Positions 1-5,119 of a DNA stretch of 6,956 nucleotides are shown here, piece by piece; position 1 is the first letter of the stretch, and each line of letters begins with the position of its first letter. The translations under genes were made by a program, and so were the position numbers. The notes under the pieces are model-generated. The model was not told the origin of the DNA. It searched no databases and worked only from the letters and a program-made list of their open reading frames with translations. Source of the stretch: Oscillospiraceae bacterium (GTDB taxonomy: Bacteria > Bacillota_A > Clostridia > Oscillospirales > Oscillospiraceae); the NCBI GenBank assembly GCA_017550765.1, contig JAFZOC010000340.1, positions 1 to 6,956 on the forward strand, in the 5' to 3' direction.

Positions 1-740
1 GCCGGCGTGGGGGCCGGGGCCAGGGTCGCCGCCGGCGCGGGGGTGCGCACCGGGGCGGTGCTCACCGCGGGAGGCGCGATCGAGGGCTTCGACATGATGC
101 GGATCGTCCTGACCACGCCCAGGATCAGGAGCAGCGCCAGGGCCAGCGCCAGTACGCGCTTCAGCCGCGCGTAACGGGGGCGCGGCCGGGGGGGCGCATA
201 GGTCCCTCTGCCGCCGGTGACGTAGCCGCTCCAAGGATCGTCGGTAGGATCGCCGGAGGAGCAGTCGTAAGGGGCGTAGGAGCCTTCCCCGGAGGAGCCA
301 GCGCCTGCGCCGGCAGCCCCGCTCTTGCGTCCGGAAGAGTCGCGCTCGGGCCCATCGTCCGTGGGCTTGCCATAGAGAGCCTCGAACAGATCCCAGTCAG
401 TGGCGGAGGAGCTGTCGTCCGTCTCCCCCCCGTCGGCGCTGCCGCGACCCCGGCCGTAGCCGGAAGAGCGGCCGCTCCGGCCGACGCGATGGGCAGGCCC
501 GTAGTCGCCGTAGTCACCGTAGTCACCGTAGTCGCCCCAGCTGCCGGCATCCGGGTCGGCCCCCCGGCCCCGGGGCCCAGCGCCGCAGCCGTAGCCGTCG
601 TAGTCGCCGTCGTCGCCGTAGCCGCCGCCGTAGCCGCTGCTGCCGTCGTCGCTGTAGCCGCTGCCGCCGTAGCCGCTGTCGAAGCTGTCGTCGGGATAGT
701 CGTGATCGTTTCTCATACCGTTCGGTCTTTCTCTCTTCAT
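1..740 (-). CDS. Gly/Tyr/Asp-rich single-pass membrane protein, function unknown (3' end outside window)
   Basis: No family is recognised. The frame is open from the ATG at 740 to the left edge (246 full codons, no stop), so the C-terminus is missing. Residues about 15-185 are low complexity: Gly, Tyr, Asp and Ser in GYGG, GDDGDYDGYG and a (GDY)4G tract at 69-81. They are probably disordered and cytosolic. One ordered-looking island, WDLFEALYGK, lies at 116-125. A basic patch (RPRPRYARLKR) precedes a hydrophobic stretch at 196-210, followed by RTIRIMSK and an Ala/Pro/Thr-rich segment, which suggests a membrane anchor with the C-terminus outside. The hydrophobic core is short for a helix, so this is likely rather than certain. 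ATG 740 is preferred because GGAAGG lies 7 nt upstream; the in-frame ATG at 716 has only a weak purine stretch. An in-frame TGA at 788-786 bounds the frame. It is co-directional with the LRR gene 214 nt upstream, so it may share the operon. The Gly/Tyr/Asp composition and in-frame periodicity support real coding. Confidence 0.8.
   Translation of the reverse strand, partial: MKRERPNGMRNDHDYPDDSFDSGYGGSGYSDDGSSGYGGGYGDDGDYDGYGCGAGPRGRGADPDAGSWGDYGDYGDYGDYGPAHRVGRSGRSSGYGRGRGSADGGETDDSSSATDWDLFEALYGKPTDDGPERDSSGRKSGAAGAGAGSSGEGSYAPYDCSSGDPTDDPWSGYVTGGRGTYAPPRPRPRYARLKRVLALALALLLILGVVRTIRIMSKPSIAPPAVSTAPVRTPAPAATLAPAPTP
501..536 (-). repeat. Four tandem 9-bp units encoding (Gly-Asp-Tyr)4
   Basis: Four abutting 9-mers at 501-509, 510-518, 519-527 and 528-536 read gtagtcgcc or gtagtcacc on the plus strand. 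They differ only at one synonymous third codon position and encode GDY four times (residues 69-80 of the downstream membrane protein). The unit is a multiple of three, so gain or loss of a copy keeps the frame. It is the most regular part of a longer degenerate Gly/Tyr/Asp-rich tract that extends to about 700. Confidence 0.9.
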
Positions 741-747
741 TCCGGGC

Positions 748-770
748 CCTTCCGCGCTGCAGGCGGAAGG
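748..770 (-). promoter_or_regulatory. Hairpin that contains the Shine-Dalgarno of the Gly/Tyr/Asp-rich membrane protein gene
   Basis: Bases 748-755 (CCTTCCGC) and 763-770 (GCGGAAGG) form a perfect 8-bp inverted repeat around a 7-nt loop. In the minus-strand transcript the 3' arm is GCGGAAGG, and its GGAAGG is the best Shine-Dalgarno for the ATG at 740, with 7 nt between them. The binding site would therefore be buried when the hairpin forms, which could lower or gate translation. No U-run follows, so it does not look like a terminator. The inverted repeat is directly visible; the regulatory role is inferred. Confidence 0.5.
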
Positions 771-799
771 GACGTTCTCTGTGTCTCACGCAGGATGCT

Positions 800-860
800 C
801 GGACGATCGCGGAAAGATACAGACCAAGGCGCTTCGTCTGCATCTTTCTGCGATCGTCCG
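800..860 (-). repeat. Long imperfect inverted repeat (25-nt arms, 11-nt spacer)
   Basis: Arms at 800-824 and 836-860 match at 23 of 25 positions. The two mismatched pairs are 811/849 (G-U on the plus transcript, C-A on the minus) and 819/841 (A-C on the plus transcript, U-G on the minus). The spacer adds three more pairs (826-828 with 832-834) around a GCG loop. There is no U-tract on either side, so it is not a standard intrinsic terminator. It could be a structured RNA in the operon leader, an extragenic palindromic repeat, or a small mobile-element remnant. Its outer 6 bp (855-860) are also used by the neighbouring hairpin at 855-892. Confidence 0.75.
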
Positions 861-892
861 ACGGTCCCGCCGTTTGGCGAGACCGTCGGACG
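855..892 (-). repeat. 17-bp hairpin with AAAC tetraloop in the minus-strand transcript
   Basis: Bases 855-866 (CGTCCGACGGTC) and 881-892 (GACCGTCGGACG) are perfect 12-nt inverted repeats. Inside them, 868-871 pairs with 876-879, leaving a 4-nt loop. The single odd pair (867/880) is C-A on the plus transcript but a U-G wobble on the minus transcript, so the structure is continuous only in the direction the genes are read. Six bases (855-860) are shared with the inverted repeat at 800-860, so the two cannot both be complete at once. No U-tract follows. Confidence 0.75.
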
Positions 893-894
893 CC

Positions 895-932
895 CGCGCC
901 GAGCCGCCCCTCAGGAGCGGCTCTCCGGCGCG
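895..932 (-). terminator. Stem-loop just downstream of the LRR gene stop (candidate 3'-end or processing hairpin)
   Basis: An inner stem pairs 901-907 with 917-923 and 909-910 with 914-915. The 908/916 pair is a U-G wobble on the minus transcript only. An outer stem pairs 895-900 (CGCGCC) with 927-932 (GGCGCG) across a 3-nt bulge at 924-926. It begins 22 nt after the TGA at 957-955. The position fits a terminator or mRNA-stabilising hairpin, but there is no U-tract, so Rho-independent termination is doubtful. Partial termination or RNA processing between the two genes is an alternative. Confidence 0.4.
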
Positions 933-954
933 TGGTCGGGGCGGCGCGGGCCGT

Positions 955-3900
955 TCAGCCCTCGGCGCCGGTCTCGGGCTGGCTCTCCCCGTCTGTGGGG
1001 GCCGCGCCGGTCTCCTGCTCCCCTTCCTGCTCAGCCGGCTCCGCCGGGGCGGCCGGCTCTTCCGGGGCAGTCGCCGGAGCAGGGGCGGCGTCGGTCTCCG
1101 CCAGCACGGCGCAGCGGCCGGTCAGGATCTGGCGGCTCGCCTCGCCCAGCTGGTCCAGGGCTCTCAGCCGGAGGATCTTGAGTTCGCCCAGCTGGCCCAG
1201 GGTCTCGGTCAGCGGCGCCTCCGCATCCTCGCGGATGTCGCCCAGATCCAGGATCGTCAGGTGCGGCATCCAGCGCAGCGCGGTCAGGTCCAGCTCCTCC
1301 GCTCCCGCGGACAGGGACAGGATCCTCAGCGCCGCCATGGGCCGCTCTTCCTCGGCGCCCAGGCTCACCAGGGCGTTGCCGTCCGCAAAGAGCACTTCCA
1401 GCCGCGGCAGGCTGCACAGGGGGCCCAGATCCGTCACCGCGGTGCCGCGGATGTCCAGACGCTCCAGGCTCTGCAGTCCGGCCAGGGCTCCCAGGTCGGC
1501 GATGTCGCTGCCGGACAGGTCCAGCCGCTGCAGCTCACGGAAGCTGCCGAGAGCCGCCAGGTCATCCTCGCTCAGCTGTCTGCCGGACAGGTCCAGGCTC
1601 TTCGCCGTGGCCGGGAAGCTCTCCCCGGCCAGATAGATCATCTCCGCGCCGGGCTGCTCGGCAAAGGGAGAGCACAGCAGCGTGCAGCCGGGCAGCGACG
1701 GGGCCAGCTGGTCCACCGCCGCGCGGCTCAGACCGGCGTTGTCGCGCAGGTCCAGCACCGCCAGCCGCTGCAGGCCCGTCAGGCCCTGCAGCTGCTCATC
1801 CTGCAGCTCCGCCGCGCTCAGGTCCAGGTACACCAGCCCGGGCAGCCGCGCCAGCGTGTCCAGCGCGCCCAGGGGGGCCCCGCCCAGATGCAGCTCCTGC
1901 ACCGCGGCCAGGTCCTGAGCCGCGACGTCCTCATCCAGCGCCCGCAGCAGGGCGGCGCCGTGGCCGCTCAGGTCCAGGCTGCCCTCGCCGGGGACGCAGG
2001 TCTTGCCGGCCAGGGTCAGACGCTCGCCGTCGCCTTCGCGCCAGAGCAGCACGCAGTCCGGACGCGCCTCGGAGAAGGCCGCGATGGCGTCGGCGCTCAC
2101 CGCCGTGCCGCGCAGGCTCAGCAGCTCCAGACGCTCCAGGCCCTCCAGCCCGGTCAGCGCGCTCAGGGCCGCATCGCCGTCCAGATACAGCTTCCGCAGG
2201 CCGTTCAGGCCCTGCAGGGCGCTCAGGTCGCTGAGCTCAGCGTTGCCGCTGAGATCCAGGCTCGTCCGGTAGCCCAGCAGGCCCAGCAGTTCTTCGTCAT
2301 CCAGGATATCCGCGGGGATCTGGCCGCCGGGGAAGGCGTCTTTCGCCTGGAAGAAGCGCAGCAGCTCCGGGAGGTCTGCGTCCTTCAGGCCCTTGTTCGC
2401 CAGGTCGAAGCGGCCGGTCAGCTGGCTCTCCTGGTCCAGATAGGCCGACTCCAGGCTGGCGCGCAGCTCCGCGTTGGGGTCGGGCTCGGTCTTGTCGAAG
2501 GGGCGGAACACCACGAAGATCAGCACCGCCGCGATGGCCAGGGCCCCGACGACGCCCAGCAGCACGAACAGCCAGGTCTTTTTCTTCTTCTTGGGCGTCC
2601 CTTCGGCGGCCAGGGCCTTGAAGGCCGTCTCCGCCGCCGGCGCGGGGTCGCACTGGTCCAGCTTCTCCGAGATCCAGCCCATGGCCTCGACCCGGTCCTT
2701 GCCGCGGCTCTCCTGCTGGACGCGCAGGATCGTCAGCAGGAAGCTGCGGTACTGCTCCTTGTCCAGGTCCCCCGCTCTGCCCGAGAGCACCAGCTTGGTC
2801 AGAGAGCCCAGCTTGCACTTGGCCGCGTCGAAAAGCTCCAGCAGCCGCGGCAGCTGATCGGCGCCGAAGCAGCCCATCTCCGCCAGCTGCAGGCCCAGTT
2901 CCTCCACCGCGGCGCCGTCCAGGCTCTCGGCCCGTTTGGGCTCCAGGCTGAGCACCCGCTCGGCCAGCTCCGCGTCCACAGGCCCCCGGCCCAGGTCCAC
3001 GCTCATGCGGCCTTCCACGCCCACCAGTTCCCTCTCCTTCCGGAGGGTCTGGATCTGGCGCAGCAGAGCCCCGGCGTTCTTGTCACGCATATCCAGCTTC
3101 TGGGCGCCCTGATACAGGCCCAGCAGGTCCTCCTCCACGCAGCGGCGGAAGAAGGCGGATCTGTCGCTCAGGGCGCGGAAGCTCACCGCGGCGCCGTAGC
3201 GACGGCGAAAAGCCTCGTAGTAGGCGGCGCGGCCCTTGGGCCGTTTGCCCAGCAGGATCTGGCGCAGGGCGTCCTGGTCCACGTCGGACAGGTCGTCCGC
3301 CTTGGTGGAGGCCTCGTCCAGCGCCTCGAAATAGTCCGCGATGCCGCGGACCTTCTCCTGCAGGTCCTCGCTCACGGTGCGGGCGGACATCAGCAGCTCC
3401 GTCAGCGCCGTCTGCCGCCCCTGCATCCTGCCCAGGAGCTCCCGCTCCGCGTCGCTCTTGTCCGCGGGCAGCAGGTCGATCAGGTCCGTGACCTTCTTCT
3501 GCTCGGCCCGGATCGCCCGGTAGCCCCGGGGCTCGACCTTGCTCTCGGCGGCGAGCTCCTTGTCCAGACAGCCCAGCATCAGCTCCCGCTGTTCCTGCTC
3601 CAGGCCCGCGTCCAGCTCCCGCAGGACGACCTCGCTGACGTAGGGCGCGGCGGCTTCCCGGAACTGCCGGCGCAGTTCCTCCAGGTCGGCTTTCAGGCGG
3701 GCGGAGGCGGGGTATTCCCGGCTGGTGGCGGCCATGGCCATCTCCTGCAGCTGCTTGGCCATGCGCTGCTGCATGTCCTGGGCCGTCTGGTTGCCCCACT
3801 GGACCATGCACTCGCCGTAGGCCGCCTCGTCGGTCAGGCGCAGCCAGCTGTCCTTGTTGTCGCAGAGGGCCTTATGGATCTCCTCCGGGCGCAGGCCGGA

Positions 3901-5106
3901 ATTGCCCAGGCCGTTGGACAGGAAGCTCCACAGTTTCTCCCGGCAGAGCTCCCGGTCCCTGCACAGGGGCCAGTACTTGTCCACGGCGGTGTTCAGGGTG
4001 CGCAGCTTCGGCCGGTCGCCCTTCAGCTCCGCGATCAGGGCGGGCTTCAGGACCGTCTCGGGATCCAGCTCCCGGTCGATCATGGCGTTGATCTTATCGG
4101 AGATCGCCTGGGGATAGCTGCCGGAGCCGGCGGCGAACTTCACCCAGTCCGGCAGACGCTCGCCGGCCGGGCGCTTGTCGTTCAGCAGCGCCAGACCGCG
4201 GCCCCATTTCACATAGCCCATGGGGGTGAAGTTGCGGCTCTGCAGATCGGAGCCCTGCTCCAGATCCTCATAGAGAGCGGCCAGGAAGCTCTCGCGCTCC
4301 TTGGGGTCGTCCTGCTCCGCCAGGCTGTCCAGCAGCGCGTCCAGTTCGGGCGTGCCGGTGCTGCGGATCAGGGCCGCGTAGGCGTTGGGGCTGCTGCCGT
4401 CCAGGCGGATCGTGTTGGTGTCCGCCATGTGGTAGGGCAGGAAGATCACCGAGAAGCGGGGGAAGTCCCGCTCCCGGCGGGGGGAGAGATAGCTGACGAA
4501 GCCCACCGCCGCGCGCATGTAGGCCGGGAAGTAGGACCAGATGGTCTTCACCGCGCCCAGCACATAGTCGTTGTAGCGGCCCATCTCCGCCTTGGGGACG
4601 GCGATGTGCAGCTGGGGCGTGCCCTGACGCCAGCGGAGCATGGTCGCGTAGAGGATGGCGCGGATGGCGGTCTTGTCCACCGGCACCGGCGCGATCTCCC
4701 GCACGCTGGAGCTCTCCTCCGCAGGGACCTGGCCCTGCGCGGCGAAGGCGTCGATCTCGGCTTCGCTGTAGAAGGTCGTGCCCAGGATGTCGTCGAAGTG
4801 CTCCAGCAGCGCTTCGCCGCCCTGCTTCCAGCCTTCGCTCTGGATGAAGATGCCCTCGGAAGCCGTGTTGTGTTTGCGGCCGGTGTGGCACATATAGACC
4901 ACAGGGATCTCGCCGGTGGTGCGCAGGGTGAGGAGGCTGTAGCTGTCCTCCAGCCCCAGCTCCGAAGCGTCGAAAGCACCAGTGTAGCGGCGCAGCTCCT
5001 TCAGGTGGGCCGGGGGGGCCTTCAGGCCCGGGTTGCTCATCTCCAGGTCGAGATAGGTCTCCTGGAAGATGGTATGGACGAATCGATGGTCGACACGAAT
5101 AGCCAT
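955..5106 (-). CDS. GAP1-like GTPase-associated protein with transmembrane helix and C-terminal LRR domain
   Basis: This 1383-residue protein has four parts. Residues 1 to about 430 resemble GTPase-associated protein 1 (GAP1) N-terminal and middle regions: an N-terminal FQETYLDLE stretch, a PPAHLKELRRYTG stretch, and a strand-rich segment near 185-240 ending in RFSVIFLPYHMAD. That family call is from memory of sequence style and is tentative. Residues about 435-670 are charged and helical, with coiled-coil-like stretches (RLKADLEELRRQFREA). A KKKKKT patch precedes a clear 23-residue membrane helix at 845-867. By the positive-inside rule the GAP1 half is cytosolic. Residues 949-1335 are leucine-rich repeats (LDLSG, LRKLYLDG, LERLDIRGT), then an Ala/Pro/Glu-rich acidic tail with no LPxTG sorting motif. 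There is no N-terminal signal peptide. The start at 5106 is fixed by AGGAGG 7 nt upstream. It is coupled to the upstream GTPase gene (4-nt gap). I infer that it transmits an outside signal to the GTPase. Confidence 0.88.
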   Translation of the reverse strand: MAIRVDHRFVHTIFQETYLDLEMSNPGLKAPPAHLKELRRYTGAFDASELGLEDSYSLLTLRTTGEIPVVYMCHTGRKHNTASEGIFIQSEGWKQGGEALLEHFDDILGTTFYSEAEIDAFAAQGQVPAEESSSVREIAPVPVDKTAIRAILYATMLRWRQGTPQLHIAVPKAEMGRYNDYVLGAVKTIWSYFPAYMRAAVGFVSYLSPRRERDFPRFSVIFLPYHMADTNTIRLDGSSPNAYAALIRSTGTPELDALLDSLAEQDDPKERESFLAALYEDLEQGSDLQSRNFTPMGYVKWGRGLALLNDKRPAGERLPDWVKFAAGSGSYPQAISDKINAMIDRELDPETVLKPALIAELKGDRPKLRTLNTAVDKYWPLCRDRELCREKLWSFLSNGLGNSGLRPEEIHKALCDNKDSWLRLTDEAAYGECMVQWGNQTAQDMQQRMAKQLQEMAMAATSREYPASARLKADLEELRRQFREAAAPYVSEVVLRELDAGLEQEQRELMLGCLDKELAAESKVEPRGYRAIRAEQKKVTDLIDLLPADKSDAERELLGRMQGRQTALTELLMSARTVSEDLQEKVRGIADYFEALDEASTKADDLSDVDQDALRQILLGKRPKGRAAYYEAFRRRYGAAVSFRALSDRSAFFRRCVEEDLLGLYQGAQKLDMRDKNAGALLRQIQTLRKERELVGVEGRMSVDLGRGPVDAELAERVLSLEPKRAESLDGAAVEELGLQLAEMGCFGADQLPRLLELFDAAKCKLGSLTKLVLSGRAGDLDKEQYRSFLLTILRVQQESRGKDRVEAMGWISEKLDQCDPAPAAETAFKALAAEGTPKKKKKTWLFVLLGVVGALAIAAVLIFVVFRPFDKTEPDPNAELRASLESAYLDQESQLTGRFDLANKGLKDADLPELLRFFQAKDAFPGGQIPADILDDEELLGLLGYRTSLDLSGNAELSDLSALQGLNGLRKLYLDGDAALSALTGLEGLERLELLSLRGTAVSADAIAAFSEARPDCVLLWREGDGERLTLAGKTCVPGEGSLDLSGHGAALLRALDEDVAAQDLAAVQELHLGGAPLGALDTLARLPGLVYLDLSAAELQDEQLQGLTGLQRLAVLDLRDNAGLSRAAVDQLAPSLPGCTLLCSPFAEQPGAEMIYLAGESFPATAKSLDLSGRQLSEDDLAALGSFRELQRLDLSGSDIADLGALAGLQSLERLDIRGTAVTDLGPLCSLPRLEVLFADGNALVSLGAEEERPMAALRILSLSAGAEELDLTALRWMPHLTILDLGDIREDAEAPLTETLGQLGELKILRLRALDQLGEASRQILTGRCAVLAETDAAPAPATAPEEPAAPAEPAEQEGEQETGAAPTDGESQPETGAEG
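1111..2262 (-). repeat. Leucine-rich repeat array in three modules
   Basis: This part of the LRR gene encodes residues 949-1332. Each module opens with SLDLSG (residues 949, 1043 and 1170) and closes with a Cys-containing cap: PDCVLL at 1016, PGCTLL at 1139 and GRCAVL at 1330. Between the first two caps and the next SLDLSG lies a short spacer containing an LAG motif (LTLAGKTCVP, IYLAGESFP). The similar order suggests duplication of a cassette of several LRRs plus cap, with the modules growing from about 94 to 127 to 163 residues. LRR domains are binding surfaces; the ligand cannot be read from the sequence. Confidence 0.75.
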
Positions 5107-5110
5107 GGGC

Positions 5111-5119
5111 TCACCTCCT
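5111..5119 (-). promoter_or_regulatory. Perfect Shine-Dalgarno overlapping the GTPase stop codon
   Basis: The minus strand reads AGGAGGTGA here, complementary to the 16S rRNA 3' tail over nine bases. The AGGAGG encodes the last two arginines of the GTPase and the TGA is its stop codon. The ATG of the GAP1-LRR gene follows 4 nt after the stop. Ribosomes finishing the GTPase are thus placed on the next start, which points to translational coupling and a fixed ratio of the two proteins. Confidence 0.93.

Noticed and set aside
161..550. Minus-strand frame rich in Ala, Thr and Pro overlapping the membrane protein
   Set aside because: It is an alternative frame inside the real gene at 1-740, which has the better start context, repeat logic in frame and a membrane helix.
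800..892. Intrinsic terminator between the LRR gene and the membrane protein
   Set aside because: Stems are strong but no U-tract follows on either strand, so a standard Rho-independent terminator is not supported.
800..892. Short CRISPR array or transposon terminal repeats
   Set aside because: The repeats are inverted, not direct with spacers, and there is no transposase or target duplication visible.
741..954. Separate promoter for the third gene
   Set aside because: Only a weak TATCTT-like stretch is seen, inside a hairpin arm, with no convincing -35 at proper spacing.
489..1181. Plus-strand frame rich in Val and Ala (VVAVVTVV...)
   Set aside because: It is the antisense of the GDY and GYG repeats and crosses the hairpin region; no ribosome site or recognisable domain.
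1334..1383. LPxTG-type cell-wall sorting signal at the end of the LRR protein (residue positions given)
   Set aside because: The tail is Ala/Pro/Glu-rich and acidic, with no LPxTG motif, hydrophobic stretch or basic end.
2297..3811. Several Gly/Pro/Arg-rich minus-strand frames inside the LRR gene
   Set aside because: Their composition is typical of out-of-frame reading of GC-rich DNA, and the main frame runs unbroken from 5106 to 955.
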